41,354 bases of DNA, taken from contig NZ_CALZFS010000008.1 in NCBI RefSeq assembly GCF_945649885.1, positions 1-41,354 of the forward strand, given 5' to 3'. The DNA is from an uncultured Corynebacterium sp. (GTDB lineage Bacteria > Actinomycetota > Actinomycetes > Mycobacteriales > Mycobacteriaceae). The position numbers and the translations under genes were made by a program. The notes under the pieces are model-generated. The model was given only the letters and a program-made list of their open reading frames with translations, did no database searches and was not told where the DNA came from. Shown here one piece after another: positions 28,956-40,227 of this stretch; position 1 is the first letter of the stretch, and each line of letters opens with the position of its first letter.

Positions 28956-29495
28956 ATGTCAGACCTGACGCCTTTTGAGAATGGTGGCCCACCTGCTTCC
29001 CGGTGGCCACTCGCACTCATCGGATTCTGCTGTCTGATTTTGGTTTTGTGGCTAAAGGTTCCCGGCGTGATCCTGGCGGGCCTGATTGTTGCTACCGTGT
29101 TCTCCTTCACCCGACTTCGCCCCATCTCCCCCGAGGTGTCCTCCCTGATGACCTCGATCCGATTATCCGCTGATGAGATCGCCGAGGTGCAGGAGGAGTG
29201 GGACAACTACATCAATAGCACTGATGCTGATGCCCTGGCGGACCGTACTCTCCACCGCCCGGCACTGGCTGATCCGGACTGTAATGATCCCGCCATTGAA
29301 AAATTCCACTTTGAGCTGTCGAATGCCCATCGCTTTCTCGGACGTCTCAATGTCCGTCTGAATTCCAGTCCCACGGTGCCCCAGTTGGAAGGTCTGTTGC
29401 GGGTTACCGATGAGCGCGCTCTGGAGCTGCGGGAGTCCTGGTTGTCTGCCCGCAAGGCGGCCCACCGCTTGGGCCGTGACTACGGGCTGAACTGA
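28956..29495 (+). CDS. Uncharacterised small membrane-anchored protein
   Basis: MSDLTPFENGG...; hydrophobic hairpin WPLALIGFCCLILVLWLKVPGVILAGLIVATVFSF then soluble helical domain. Start inferred. Confidence 0.7.
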   Translation: MSDLTPFENGGPPASRWPLALIGFCCLILVLWLKVPGVILAGLIVATVFSFTRLRPISPEVSSLMTSIRLSADEIAEVQEEWDNYINSTDADALADRTLHRPALADPDCNDPAIEKFHFELSNAHRFLGRLNVRLNSSPTVPQLEGLLRVTDERALELRESWLSARKAAHRLGRDYGLN

Positions 29496-29525
29496 TACCA
29501 GCACCGTGGCCCCTGCGGGGATCTG

Positions 29526-30431
29526 TCAGAGGTCCAGGGTTTCGAGCGCCTGTGTGGTGACGTCCCCGGCGGCATCCAGCCAGGAGATGCGGTGGTCGCG
29601 GTTGAACCAGGCTCGTTGGCGGCGGACATAACGGCGTGTGCCGGTGACGGTGCGTTCTACAGCCTCATCCCATGTGAGGGTTCCGGCCAGCGCGTCAAGT
29701 ACCTGGGCATAGCCAATGGCACGACCTGCCGTTGAATCTGATATCAACCCCTGGTTCTTGACCAGGCCCTTGACTTCATCAACAAAACCCTGATCAAACA
29801 TCAAGGATGTACGCAGTTCAATGCGGGGGTTCAACCATTCCGAGGTGGTGCGCAGACCCAGGATCTGAGTCCCCCAGCGGGGAGCGGCATTCTTGGGCGG
29901 CTGGCTTGCTTGGAAGGGCTGTCCGGTCAATTCAATGACTTCCAGGGCACGCACGGTGCGTCGGGGGTCGTTGTTTTCAATGATTGCTGCAGCCTGTGGA
30001 TCCTGTGCCTGCAGTTCAGCATGAAGTGCCGTCACACCGATCTGAGCAAGACGGTTTTCCCACCTCGTCCGGACCTCCGGATCTGTGGGTGGGAACTGCC
30101 AGTCATCGACCAGGGACTGCACGTACAGCATGGAGCCACCCACCAGGATCGGCGTTTTGCCGCGTGCCATGATCCCTTCCACATCAGCAACCGCCTCCTG
30201 TTGATAACGGGCCACCGATGCGGTTTCTGTGACCTCGAGGACATCAAGCTGGTGGTGTGGGACACCCTCACGTTCCTCCGGCGTCAGTTTCGCGGTGCCG
30301 ATATTCATACCACGGTAGAGCTGCATGGAATCCACGTTGACCACTTCACCGTCAAGTTTTTTCGCCAGCGCGATGCCCAGGGCTGATTTTCCTGATGCCG
30401 TGGGGCCGACAACGGCAATGGGTGTCACCAT
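29526..30431 (-). CDS. miaA: tRNA dimethylallyltransferase
   Basis: [72 protein letters not shown]. Confidence 0.97.
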   Translation of the reverse strand: MVTPIAVVGPTASGKSALGIALAKKLDGEVVNVDSMQLYRGMNIGTAKLTPEEREGVPHHQLDVLEVTETASVARYQQEAVADVEGIMARGKTPILVGGSMLYVQSLVDDWQFPPTDPEVRTRWENRLAQIGVTALHAELQAQDPQAAAIIENNDPRRTVRALEVIELTGQPFQASQPPKNAAPRWGTQILGLRTTSEWLNPRIELRTSLMFDQGFVDEVKGLVKNQGLISDSTAGRAIGYAQVLDALAGTLTWDEAVERTVTGTRRYVRRQRAWFNRDHRISWLDAAGDVTTQALETLDL

Positions 30432-30432
30432 C

Positions 30433-31077
30433 TTATGATTCCTCTTTTTCTTCCACGTCAATAGTCCATACCGCCACATATCGGCCCACACCGTGCGAGG
30501 TGTCCGCAGCAATCAACTCCGCTGACTCCACCTTTCTCACAAGCTGGGCTAATTCAAGCCACAACCCAGGTTCGCGTACGGCACCGGCAGCCAATTCCTC
30601 TTCACTCATGGAATCCGGCTCTCCCGCCAGCAGGTTGCGGCACCACTGATCAACGTCAGCAGCGCCGGCGACAAGCGATGACGGTGCGCGCGGGGTCAGC
30701 CCGGTAGATCCGTCCAACGCGACCACGGTGAGCGCTCCAGCGCTTATCAACGCCAGATTCTCACCCACCGCACGTACCCGTGGCTCAAGCTCATCGCCCA
30801 GCGCATAACGCTGGATCAGTTCCGGCAGGTGCGAGCCCCCACTTAGTTGGATCTGGGGTGCGCCCCAAGCCCGGAAACTACCTGGATGAGCTGTATGCCA
30901 GGCATCAGCACGTGATCCCACAAGATCAACAGGCAGGTTGTTTCCTGCCAGGTACTGGCCGAAAAGTGATCTGATCTGCTGGAGCAGAGTTGCTCCGACG
31001 GCATCTGCAGGTGCCAACTCACCGACGAGCGCGGGGCTTCCAGGCATGATGATGAGCGTTGTTTTCACAGCTCCCAC
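30433..31077 (-). CDS. Conserved mia-cluster hypothetical protein (Rv2728c-type)
   Basis: ORF directly upstream of miaA; internal [34 protein letters not shown]; position matches Rv2728c / C. glutamicum neighbourhood. Confidence 0.75.
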   Translation of the reverse strand: MGAVKTTLIIMPGSPALVGELAPADAVGATLLQQIRSLFGQYLAGNNLPVDLVGSRADAWHTAHPGSFRAWGAPQIQLSGGSHLPELIQRYALGDELEPRVRAVGENLALISAGALTVVALDGSTGLTPRAPSSLVAGAADVDQWCRNLLAGEPDSMSEEELAAGAVREPGLWLELAQLVRKVESAELIAADTSHGVGRYVAVWTIDVEEKEES

Positions 31078-31268
31078 CCTAGCGCGACCTGAGTGTGCAA
31101 CCTGCCCCAGGGCACATCGGAGGTAGCAATGAGGTGGGACTATGCGGGATAGTGCACCCTATACGCCTGACACCCCTGGGTACACACGGTATGTTTGTAT
31201 AACGTAATTCGACTTTCGGCAGCCGTGGCGCGCGGCTACGACAATGCAAGTGATGAGGACCGACGCAC

Positions 31269-32624
31269 ATGACTGAGAACCAGACTTCCAGCTCCACCTC
31301 CGCCCCAAAGCCAGGCCCAAGGCCCGGGCCTCGCCCTGGTGCTCAATCAGCAGTCAAGGGCGCACAGCCCGCTGCGATTGTGACACCGGTACCTGTGTCC
31401 AGGACCAATGACCCTTCCAAGTTTGGTCGTGTGGAAGCAGACGGCTCCGCCTATGTCACCACCTCTGCCGGCGAACGTCTCATCGGTTCCTGGCAGGCCG
31501 GCACTCCGGAGGAGGGCCTGGCCCACTACGGAATCCGTTTTGAGGATCTGGCCACCGAGGTGGAGCTTCTCGAGCAGCGCCTGAGCTCCCACCCGGAGGA
31601 TGCTAACTCCATCCGTGCCAAAGCCGAGGAGATCAAGAACTCCCTGCCCACTGTCGCCGCCATCGGTGACCTGGATGCACTGGATGCCCGCCTGTCCAAG
31701 ATTGTGGACTCCTCAGCGGTAGCCAATGAGCGTGCCAAGGAAGAGAAGGCCAAGCGCCGCGAAGAAGCCGTCGCACGCAAGGAAGCACTGGCCACCGAAG
31801 CCGAGGAGATCGCTGAGAACTCCACCGACTGGAAGGGTGCCGGTGACCGTATCCGCACCATCCTGGATGAATGGAAGTCCATCCATGGCATCGAGCGCAA
31901 GACCGATGACGAGCTGTGGAAGCGTTACTCCCGTGCCCGTGACTCCTTCAACCGTCGCCGTGGAGCCCACTTCGCGGAATTGGACCGTGGCCGTGTCACT
32001 GCCCGCAACCTGAAGGAAAAGCTTGTCGAGCGTGCCGAGGCGCTGAAGGAATCCACTGAGTGGAATGACACCGCCCGCGCATTCCGTGATCTCATGCAGG
32101 AGTGGAAGGCCGCCGGCCGTGCACCACGTGAGATCGATGACAAGCTGTGGGCCGCCTTCAAGGGTGCCCAGGACTTCTTCTTTGACAAGCGCAACGCGGT
32201 GGCCAAGGAACGCGACCAGGAATTTGAAGACAACGCCGCAGCCAAGAACGCCCTGCTGGTCGAGTACGACTCCCAGATTGATCCTTCCAAGAACCTCGCC
32301 GGTGCCCGCTCCAAGCTCCGCGAACTGCAGGAGAAGTGGGAGGAGATCGGCTACGTCCCACGTGGACAGGTCCGCGACTTCGAGGATAAGATCGGCGCCC
32401 TGGAAAAGCGTGTCGCTGAAGCTGAGGAGAGCCAGTGGCGTCGCACCGACCCAGAAGCACAGGCACGTGCTGACCAGTTCACCGCCAAGGCTGATGACTT
32501 CAACGCTCAGGCAGATGTGGCAGAAGCCAAGGGCAACTCCAAGAAGGCTGAGAAGCTGCGTGCCCAGGCGGCACAGTGGTCTGAGTGGGCCAAGACCGCC
32601 CATGAAGCCGTAGATCAGCTCTAA
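31269..32624 (+). CDS. DUF349 domain-containing coiled-coil protein
   Basis: Repeated W..AG..R.....ELW.R...A.D.F..RR.A pattern of DUF349; Pro-rich N-terminus. Confidence 0.9.
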   Translation: MTENQTSSSTSAPKPGPRPGPRPGAQSAVKGAQPAAIVTPVPVSRTNDPSKFGRVEADGSAYVTTSAGERLIGSWQAGTPEEGLAHYGIRFEDLATEVELLEQRLSSHPEDANSIRAKAEEIKNSLPTVAAIGDLDALDARLSKIVDSSAVANERAKEEKAKRREEAVARKEALATEAEEIAENSTDWKGAGDRIRTILDEWKSIHGIERKTDDELWKRYSRARDSFNRRRGAHFAELDRGRVTARNLKEKLVERAEALKESTEWNDTARAFRDLMQEWKAAGRAPREIDDKLWAAFKGAQDFFFDKRNAVAKERDQEFEDNAAAKNALLVEYDSQIDPSKNLAGARSKLRELQEKWEEIGYVPRGQVRDFEDKIGALEKRVAEAEESQWRRTDPEAQARADQFTAKADDFNAQADVAEAKGNSKKAEKLRAQAAQWSEWAKTAHEAVDQL

Positions 32625-32651
32625 GAACCCCTGAGAATCCAGGTTTCACAC

Positions 32652-33740
32652 TTGAAGATCTTAAAAATTGCGGACCCGGTCGCTGGCGAGGAGCCAGCCG
32701 ATCAGGTCCGCGCTTTTGTGTTCATGTCCAATCTCGCCGCTCAGGAAACCTCAGGCAACCGGGATGTGTCCGTTTCTGTGGAACGCATCATCACAGACCT
32801 GGCGGGCTCCACCGAACTTGTCTCACAGCTTCATGTGGCCACCCTTGATGATGAGGTGCCACTCAGAGCCACGCTGCCCCCTGATGTGGATGAGCCCTAT
32901 ATCGAGGCTGAAGGCTGGGTGAAAATCAACCTCCCGCTCATTGATGATCAGCACTCCGCAAGCCTGGAGATCGTCCTGGACGCAGGCCACCAACCCCTCC
33001 CCGGACAGGAGCTCTCTCCGGAGGCTACCGAAGTCATCCAGACCCTCCTCACCCACGGTGAACACACGGCAGCCGACCACCCCTGGCAGCGTCGTATCTT
33101 CCACACCGCCCACATGCACCCGTCAGGTGAAGTGACAGACTGTGACTATTGTGCCCTGCTGGCACATGCCAGGTATATCAAGGCGCATGAAGAGATCCAA
33201 CAGGTTCTGGAGCTAGCTGAGTGCCCACAGGAAAGACAATCAGTGGAAGTCCTGGGACTGAGGGAGCATCAGATCCTCGGTACAGACTTCCCGGATTCCC
33301 TCATCGGAGGAATTGTCGAACTTCAGGATATCGCCGCCACCGACGTCCCCCACGGTGCTCTGACCACCAATCCCACGCAGTGGTCACCGCGCAGGTTGGC
33401 ACAACAGTCTGAGAGGATCAGGAAAACCGGTGCCCAGCTGGTGACCGCGGTCTTCAGCGATGACGAGGGGGTGGTGGCCTTTTCCACCGCATCCCTACCG
33501 CCCGGTTCCAATCCAGATGCTGCGGAACAGGGATTGACCATCGTGCATCCCCGGGCACGGGGCCGCAATCTGGGACGGTCCGTGAAACTTGCCTGCCTGG
33601 ATTTATTGCAGGCTCAGCACCCACAGGTGCTACGTGTGGCAACGTCAAACGCGGTTGACAACCAGGCAATGCTGGCGATCAACCGCGCTCTCGGCGCCCG
33701 GGAGATGTCCCGGACAACCCTGTGGGAGAAGAAGCTCTAG
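32652..33740 (+). CDS. GNAT-family N-acetyltransferase-like protein
   Basis: C-terminal TIVHPRARGRNLGRSVKLACLDLL...VATSNAVDNQAMLAINRALGAREM; TTG start. Confidence 0.8.
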   Translation: MKILKIADPVAGEEPADQVRAFVFMSNLAAQETSGNRDVSVSVERIITDLAGSTELVSQLHVATLDDEVPLRATLPPDVDEPYIEAEGWVKINLPLIDDQHSASLEIVLDAGHQPLPGQELSPEATEVIQTLLTHGEHTAADHPWQRRIFHTAHMHPSGEVTDCDYCALLAHARYIKAHEEIQQVLELAECPQERQSVEVLGLREHQILGTDFPDSLIGGIVELQDIAATDVPHGALTTNPTQWSPRRLAQQSERIRKTGAQLVTAVFSDDEGVVAFSTASLPPGSNPDAAEQGLTIVHPRARGRNLGRSVKLACLDLLQAQHPQVLRVATSNAVDNQAMLAINRALGAREMSRTTLWEKKL

Positions 33741-34432
33741 GAGCTCTCCTCCCCTGAGGTCTTTTCCGGTGTGTCCTGCTCACCGCGAGTTGCTTCACGA
33801 CGGCGGGTCACGCGGGCACGGCGGTCGTCGATAAGCAGCGGGTTGTTCTCCGGATCGTTCTGCTGCTGGCGCAGCAGGTCACGCTGTGTCGCAGCGACAC
33901 TGTCAACATCTTCGTGTGCAGCGCGCATTTCCACCAGCTCCCACTGTCGCTCACTGCGTGCGAGGATGGTGTTGGACAGGCCCCACACAGCAGCGATCGC
34001 AGCGACCGTGGCCACCATCATTCCGACGTTGACGAAAGTATTGTCGGTGTTGGTGGTTGTCTGACGCATCCAAATCGCAAGCACGGCATACACCAAGGTG
34101 ACACATGAGAAGAACCAGGCAACCCACGCCATCCAGGTACGTTTCAGGGTGACGGTGCCCAGGCTGAAGAGGAAGACACCGATCGCGCCCAGGATGTAGA
34201 ACACATACTCAGCAAGTCGGATGCCGGCATCAGAGGCGGTGTCGGTGAGGAAGAGCACCTGCCAGCCCGCAACACCACGGACATGTGGCAGTGCCAGCGA
34301 CACCACATACAAGGCGACCGCCGCAATCAGGTACCATTTTTTGCTGCCCAGCTCCAGAGTCTTGGCAGCGTCCTTCTCCATGGCGGCCAGCTCTTTAGCA
34401 CTCAGCTTCTGTTCACTCACTTGACTGTTCAT
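33737..34432 (-). CDS. Conserved membrane protein (Rv2732c-type)
   Basis: Four hydrophobic segments; position beside miaB matches Rv2732c. Confidence 0.75.
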   Translation of the reverse strand: MNSQVSEQKLSAKELAAMEKDAAKTLELGSKKWYLIAAVALYVVSLALPHVRGVAGWQVLFLTDTASDAGIRLAEYVFYILGAIGVFLFSLGTVTLKRTWMAWVAWFFSCVTLVYAVLAIWMRQTTTNTDNTFVNVGMMVATVAAIAAVWGLSNTILARSERQWELVEMRAAHEDVDSVAATQRDLLRQQQNDPENNPLLIDDRRARVTRRREATRGEQDTPEKTSGEESS

Positions 34433-34612
34433 CTCCTCGTTGGCTTCGGTAATTCATCGTAGTCCGTTTAATCTGACCTGCTCCACTTGGTGGCACTGCC
34501 CACATGCTCCCGCCACACAACTATCCCCGCGCTCCCCTGCACTCATCCCTGCCTTCAAGGATCAGAGAAGTAAGTGGGGGAGACACGGGGATATCACAGC
34601 AGCCGGTTGCTA

Positions 34613-36244
34613 TCAGATGCCGCAGGCATTTTCCGGGGCCGAGGTCATAGCCGGCGCACCGATCTGCGGCAGACCCAAACCGACACCGATCGGTGCGGTC
34701 GTGGGCACCTGACCAACAGCGGAATTATCCCCGGCCCGGGTGCGTCGGTGGGTGAGCACACCGGAATCAGCGATCAGGAAGAATGGCTTAGCTTCAGTGA
34801 CATCAACGGTGATGACATCGCCTGGACGGACCTCGCCATCGATATTGCCCTCTGGGGCGAAGTGGACAAGGCGACCATCGCGAGCGCGGCCACTCATGCG
34901 CTTGGTGGCATCATTCTTACGTCCACCACCTGCCTGAACGAGCAGTTCCACAGTCTGACCGAGGAAGGCTTGATTCTCCTCTTCGCAGATGCGCTCCTGG
35001 AGTACCATCAGTCGCTCATAGCGTTCCTGAACCACTTCTTTGGGGACCTGATCCTCATATTCCGCAGCAGGAGTACCTGGCCGTGGGCTGTACTGGAAGG
35101 TGTAGGCAGAGGTGAAACGCGCCTTCTCCACCACATCCAGGGTCGCCTGGAAATCCTCCTCAGTCTCACCCGGGAAACCGACAATGATGTCAGTGGTGAT
35201 GGAGGCATGCGGAATCTTGTCGCGGACCTCATCAAGAATGGCGAGGAACTTGGTGGAACGGTAAGAGCGACGCATCTCCTTGAGCACCTTGTCCGAACCT
35301 GACTGCAGCGGCATGTGCAGCTGCGGGCAGATATTCGGGGTCTCTGCCATCGCGTCGATGACATCGGAGGTGAACTCAGCCGGGTGAGGGCTGGTGAAAC
35401 GAACACGCTCCAGCCCCTCGATATCACCACAGGCACGCAACAACTTGGAGAAGGCCGAGCGGTCCCGCTCCAATTCCGGATCCACGAAGTTCACGCCATA
35501 GGCGTTGACGTTCTGGCCCAGCAGAGTCACCTCGGAGACACCCTGGTCAACCAGGGCCTGCACCTCCGCAAGGATGTCACCTGGACGACGGTCCTGTTCC
35601 TTACCGCGCAGCGCCGGGACGATGCAGAAGGTACAGGTGTTGTTGCAGCCGACAGAGACAGAGACCCAACCGGCATAGGCGGATTCGCGTTTGGCGGGAA
35701 GAACTGAGGGGAACTGCTCGAGAGAATCGACAATTTCCACCTCTGCCCTGCTGTTGTGGGCGGCACGGTTGAGCAGCGTTGGCAGGGACCCGATGTTGTG
35801 GGTGCCGAAAACAACATCCACCCAGGGAGCCTTCTTGACTACGGTGTCCTTATCCTTCTGCGCTAGGCAGCCACCCACTGCAATCTGCATGCCCGGATTC
35901 TCATCCTTGACCGCACGCAGATTGCCCAGGGTTCCATAGAGACGCTTATCCGCGTTCTCACGGACCGCGCAGGTGTTGAAGACGATGAGATCCGGGGTCT
36001 TCTCCACGTCGACTGAAACATAGCCGGCCTCTTCCAAAAGGCCGGAGAGACGTTCAGAGTCATGCACATTCATCTGGCATCCGAAGGTTCGGACCTCATA
36101 GGTACGCGCAGCAGTGCTGCCCGCCCCGCCTGCACCATCAGCCGTGAGGGTCAGTGCTCCGGAGTCTGTTGTGGAGCCCGTTTCAACATTTCCTGGCTGG
36201 ATGGTGTTCTGGCTGGGATTGGTGTTTGTCTGCTGGGTATTCAT
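34613..36244 (-). CDS. miaB: tRNA-2-methylthio-N6-dimethylallyladenosine synthase
   Basis: [51 protein letters not shown] radical-SAM motif; C-terminal TRAM. Start 36244 or 36292. Confidence 0.96.
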   Translation of the reverse strand: MNTQQTNTNPSQNTIQPGNVETGSTTDSGALTLTADGAGGAGSTAARTYEVRTFGCQMNVHDSERLSGLLEEAGYVSVDVEKTPDLIVFNTCAVRENADKRLYGTLGNLRAVKDENPGMQIAVGGCLAQKDKDTVVKKAPWVDVVFGTHNIGSLPTLLNRAAHNSRAEVEIVDSLEQFPSVLPAKRESAYAGWVSVSVGCNNTCTFCIVPALRGKEQDRRPGDILAEVQALVDQGVSEVTLLGQNVNAYGVNFVDPELERDRSAFSKLLRACGDIEGLERVRFTSPHPAEFTSDVIDAMAETPNICPQLHMPLQSGSDKVLKEMRRSYRSTKFLAILDEVRDKIPHASITTDIIVGFPGETEEDFQATLDVVEKARFTSAYTFQYSPRPGTPAAEYEDQVPKEVVQERYERLMVLQERICEEENQAFLGQTVELLVQAGGGRKNDATKRMSGRARDGRLVHFAPEGNIDGEVRPGDVITVDVTEAKPFFLIADSGVLTHRRTRAGDNSAVGQVPTTAPIGVGLGLPQIGAPAMTSAPENACGI

Positions 36245-36516
36245 CTGCTGCGTCACGGGTGCATATTGTATCGGGCAGGCGTCAACTGACATAAACGGCT
36301 GTTCGAAGAGTGTTGGATTTGGGACAGCGGTGGCTCATCATCTCGAAAATGCCCATGTTCCATATGATCAACCGGTAGTTTCTCCCCATACTAAATATTG
36401 ACCATCCCCACAGTCATCCCTCCCCCTGATGAGATATCGATTGCGCCGACCACACTCTCACACCACCCCGAAATCAGGCATGGCACACATAACATGCACC
36501 CTTAGCAGACATTTAC

Positions 36517-36530
36517 CTATTGAGCGATAG
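36517..36530. promoter_or_regulatory. AmtR-type nitrogen-control box upstream of gluA
   Basis: CTAT-TGAGCG-ATAG, full match to the CTAT-N6-ATAG core. Confidence 0.7.
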
Positions 36531-36705
36531 ATAATTATATCGGACAGAAACGGGGAAAGTCCCCCCATTTACCCCCTGAATGAGCTGGGAAAACCCACAT
36601 ATCATCACAAAACAGATTTCAAAATGGACTCATTCACAGAATACGCACCCACATGAGCCAACACTGCCCTATGCTATTGCTATGACGCAGACCACAAACC
36701 ATCAG

Positions 36706-37434
36706 ATGATCAAGATGACGGGAGTGCAGAAGTTCTTTGATGACTTCCAAGCACTCACGGACATCAATCTTGAGGTTCCTGCAGGGCAGGTTGTTGTCGT
36801 ACTAGGCCCATCCGGTTCAGGAAAATCCACCTTGTGCCGCACAATCAACCGCCTCGAAACCATCGAGGAGGGCACCATCGAAATCGATGGTGAGATTGTT
36901 CCAGAGGAAGGCAAGGGGCTGGCCAAGCTCCGGGCTGACGTGGGGATGGTTTTCCAGTCCTTCAACCTGTTTCCGCACCTGACCATCAAAGACAATGTCA
37001 CCCTGGGCCCCATCAAGGTGCGCAAGATGAAGAAGTCCGAGGCCTCCGACCTCGCGATGAAGTTGTTGGAACGCGTCGGCATCGCCAACCAGGCGGAAAA
37101 ATACCCGGCACAGCTGTCCGGTGGACAGCAACAGCGCGTGGCGATCGCCCGCGCACTGGCGATGAACCCGAAGATCATGCTTTTTGACGAACCAACCTCC
37201 GCCCTCGACCCTGAGATGGTCAATGAGGTCCTGGACGTCATGGCCAGCCTGGCCAAGGAAGGCATGACCATGGTGTGCGTCACCCACGAGATGGGATTCG
37301 CACGTAAAGCCGCTGACCGTGTGCTTTTCATGTCCGACGGCGCCATCGTGGAGGACTCCAACCCGGAATCCTTCTTCACCAACCCCCAGACCGATCGAGC
37401 CAAGGACTTCCTGGGCAAGATCCTCGCCCACTAA
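36706..37434 (+). CDS. gluA: Glutamate ABC transporter ATP-binding protein
   Basis: [53 protein letters not shown]. Start at MIKMTG (36706) inferred; ORF open from 36580. Confidence 0.95.
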   Translation: MIKMTGVQKFFDDFQALTDINLEVPAGQVVVVLGPSGSGKSTLCRTINRLETIEEGTIEIDGEIVPEEGKGLAKLRADVGMVFQSFNLFPHLTIKDNVTLGPIKVRKMKKSEASDLAMKLLERVGIANQAEKYPAQLSGGQQQRVAIARALAMNPKIMLFDEPTSALDPEMVNEVLDVMASLAKEGMTMVCVTHEMGFARKAADRVLFMSDGAIVEDSNPESFFTNPQTDRAKDFLGKILAH

Positions 37435-37510
37435 TTCCCTTTTCCTTCCTTGAACGTCATCCTCACCACCGCTGGCCTTAAATCAGCGATCACACACATC
37501 AGGAGCAACC

Positions 37511-38398
37511 ATGTCGAATAAGCGCATGATCACTCGAATCGCCGCTATTGCCAGCGCAGCTGCACTCACCGGCGTCACCCTCACCGCCTGTGGTGATTCC
37601 AGCGACGGTGGCGAAGGCCTGCTTTCAGCCATTGAAAACGGAAATGTCACGCTCGGCACCAAGTATGACCAGCCGGGCCTCGGCCTCCGCAACCCGGACA
37701 ACTCCATGAGCGGCCTGGATGTTGATGTCGCCCAGTACGTGGTTAACTCCATCGCTGATGAAAACGGCTGGGACCACCCATCCGTTGAGTGGCGTGAAAC
37801 CCCATCCGCCCAGCGTGAAACCCTCATTCAGAATGGCGAGGTGGACCTGATCTCCGCGACCTACTCCATCAACCCGGGCCGTTCCGAGTCCGTGAACTTC
37901 GGTGGACCCTACCTGCTCACCCACCAGGCACTGCTGGTCCGCGAAGACGATGACCGCATCGAGACCCTCGAAGACCTCGAAGATGGCCTCATCCTCTGCT
38001 CCGTCACCGGCTCCACCCCTGCGCAGAAGGTCAAGGACGTCCTTCCCGGAGTCCAGCTCCAGGAATATGACACCTATTCCTCCTGTGTGGAGGCACTGAA
38101 CCAGGGCAACGTCGATGCCATGACCACCGACGCCACCATCCTCTTCGGCTACTCCCAGCAGTATGAAGGCGAGTTCCGCGTGGTGGAGATGGAGCAGGAT
38201 GGCGAGCCATTCACCAACGAGTACTACGGCATCGGCCTGACCAAGGACGACACCGAGGCAACCGATGCTGTCAACGCAGCACTCGAGCGCATGTACGCCG
38301 ACGGCTCCTTCCAGCGCTTCCTCACCGAGAACCTCGGCCAGGATTCCGTGGTGGTTGAAGAGGGCACCCCTGGTGACCTCTCCTTCCTCGATGACTGA
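37511..38398 (+). CDS. gluB: Glutamate-binding lipoprotein
   Basis: Signal peptide with lipobox LTAC; SBP family 3 features; follows gluA. Confidence 0.94.
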   Translation: MSNKRMITRIAAIASAAALTGVTLTACGDSSDGGEGLLSAIENGNVTLGTKYDQPGLGLRNPDNSMSGLDVDVAQYVVNSIADENGWDHPSVEWRETPSAQRETLIQNGEVDLISATYSINPGRSESVNFGGPYLLTHQALLVREDDDRIETLEDLEDGLILCSVTGSTPAQKVKDVLPGVQLQEYDTYSSCVEALNQGNVDAMTTDATILFGYSQQYEGEFRVVEMEQDGEPFTNEYYGIGLTKDDTEATDAVNAALERMYADGSFQRFLTENLGQDSVVVEEGTPGDLSFLDD

Positions 38399-38428
38399 CC
38401 CGCAGGGGCTAGACGCCTGATACCAATG

Positions 38429-38461
38429 CGTGGCGCTCCTGAAACCCCCAGGGGCGCCACG
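38429..38461 (+). terminator. Intercistronic hairpin between gluB and gluC
   Basis: cgtggcgctcctg / caggggcgccacg 13-bp stem with one G-T pair, followed by ctatttctttct. Confidence 0.7.
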
Positions 38462-38505
38462 CTATTTCTTTCTAGACCTCATTCCTTAGCGAGGAGAACT
38501 TTCCC

Positions 38506-39192
38506 ATGAGTACATTGTGGGCGGATCTGGGTCCGTCGCTTCTTCCAGCATTCTGGGTGACCATCAAACTCACCTTCTACTCCGCCATCGGAGCAGTGAT
38601 TCTTGGCACCATCCTCACCGCGATGAGAGTGTCACCGGTGAAGATTCTGCGCACCCTGTCCACGGCATATATCAATACCGTTCGAAACACCCCTCTGACT
38701 CTGGTAATCCTGTTCTGTTCCTTCGGTCTGTATCAGAACCTGGGTATGTCGCTTGCCTCACGCGACAGCTCAACCTTCCTGACGGACAATAATTTCAGGC
38801 TGGCAGTACTGGGTTTCATCCTCTACACCTCATCCTTTGTTGCTGAATCACTGCGTTCAGGCATCAACACGGTGCACTTTGGTCAGGCAGAAGCCGCCCG
38901 CTCCCTCGGACTGGGTTTCACCGACATCTTCCGCCAGATCATCTTCCCGCAAGCTGTTCGTGCGGCAATTGTCCCGCTCGGCAACACCCTGATCGCCTTG
39001 ACCAAGAACACCACCATCGCCTCGGTGATTGGTGTGGGTGAGGCCTCCCTGCTGATGAAATCCACCATTGAGAACCACGCCAACATGCTCTTCGTGGTGT
39101 TCGCGATCTTCGCGCTCGGATTCATGGTCCTCACCCTGCCCATGGGTCTGGGGCTTGGCAAACTCGCAGAGAAGATGGCGGTACAGAAATAA
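38506..39192 (+). CDS. gluC: Glutamate ABC transporter permease
   Basis: His/Glu/Gln permease with [28 protein letters not shown] (EAA loop). Confidence 0.94.
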   Translation: MSTLWADLGPSLLPAFWVTIKLTFYSAIGAVILGTILTAMRVSPVKILRTLSTAYINTVRNTPLTLVILFCSFGLYQNLGMSLASRDSSTFLTDNNFRLAVLGFILYTSSFVAESLRSGINTVHFGQAEAARSLGLGFTDIFRQIIFPQAVRAAIVPLGNTLIALTKNTTIASVIGVGEASLLMKSTIENHANMLFVVFAIFALGFMVLTLPMGLGLGKLAEKMAVQK

Positions 39193-40142
39193 TGTCTAGT
39201 TCCGCACGCGCAACAGTTCTCTATGACGCCCCCGGCCCCAAGGGACGCCGACTCAACCTCATCATCACCGCCACCACCATCATCCTGGCGTTTCTCATCC
39301 TGTTTTGGGCAGGCAGCATCCTGCTGGAAAATGGCCAGCTTGATGCAGCCAAGTGGAGTCCATTCACCAACTCCCAGACATGGACCACCTACATCCTCCC
39401 CGGCCTCTGGGGCACCTTAAAGTCTGCAGTCTTCTCCGTGATCCTGGCACTTGTCATGGGTACACTCCTGGGACTGGGCAGAATCTCCGAGCTGCGGGTG
39501 TTGCGCTGGTTCTGCGCCATCATTGTGGAAACCTTCCGCGCGATCCCCGTGCTGATCCTCATGATTTTCGCTTACCAGATGTTTGCCCGCTACAACATGG
39601 TGCCCTCAAGCCAGTTGGCTTTCGCGGCTGTGGTCTTCGGCCTGACCATGTACAACGGCTCCGTCATCGCTGAAATCCTCCGCTCGGGAATCGCATCACT
39701 GCCCAGGGGACAGCGGGAAGCATCAATCGCACTGGGCCTGTCTGCCCGTCAGACCACCTGGTCAATCCTTCTCCCCCAGGCTGTAGCCGCGATGCTCCCG
39801 GCACTGATCGCGCAGATGGTCATTGCCCTGAAGGACTCCGCACTGGGCTACCAGATCGGCTACATCGAAGTTGTCCGCTCCGGTATCCAGTCCGCTTCTG
39901 TCAACCGCAACTATCTCGCGGCCTTGGCCGTGGTTGCCGTCATCATGATCCTCATCAACTTCGGTCTGACTGCACTGGCTCAGCGCATCGAGCGCCAGCT
40001 ACGTGCAGGTCGTGCCCGTAAGAACATCATCGCGAAGGTTCCAGAACAGCCCGACCAAGGCTTGGACACCAAGGACAATGTCAATGTTGATTGGCGCGAC
40101 CCTGATTACAAGGAAGTCAAGTACCCTGGCCCACCGATGTAG
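39192..40142 (+). CDS. gluD: Glutamate ABC transporter permease
   Basis: [36 protein letters not shown] loop; TAATG junction with gluC. Confidence 0.94.
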   Translation: MSSSARATVLYDAPGPKGRRLNLIITATTIILAFLILFWAGSILLENGQLDAAKWSPFTNSQTWTTYILPGLWGTLKSAVFSVILALVMGTLLGLGRISELRVLRWFCAIIVETFRAIPVLILMIFAYQMFARYNMVPSSQLAFAAVVFGLTMYNGSVIAEILRSGIASLPRGQREASIALGLSARQTTWSILLPQAVAAMLPALIAQMVIALKDSALGYQIGYIEVVRSGIQSASVNRNYLAALAVVAVIMILINFGLTALAQRIERQLRAGRARKNIIAKVPEQPDQGLDTKDNVNVDWRDPDYKEVKYPGPPM

Positions 40143-40166
40143 ACAACGGTGATGAATCAGGGCTTC

Positions 40167-40208
40167 CCGGCCACTGCCCCTTCATGGTGGGCAGTGGCCG
40201 GATTTTTC
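40167..40208 (+). terminator. Intrinsic terminator after gluD
   Basis: ccggccactgccc / gggcagtggccgg perfect 13-bp stem then atttttctt. Confidence 0.9.
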
Positions 40209-40227
40209 TTCTGACCAGAACTTCTGG

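Noticed and set aside
31713-32603. 296-aa minus-strand ORF opposite the DUF349 gene
   Set aside because: Leu/Gly-rich mirror of an Ala/Glu/Lys-rich helical gene; a typical antisense artefact.
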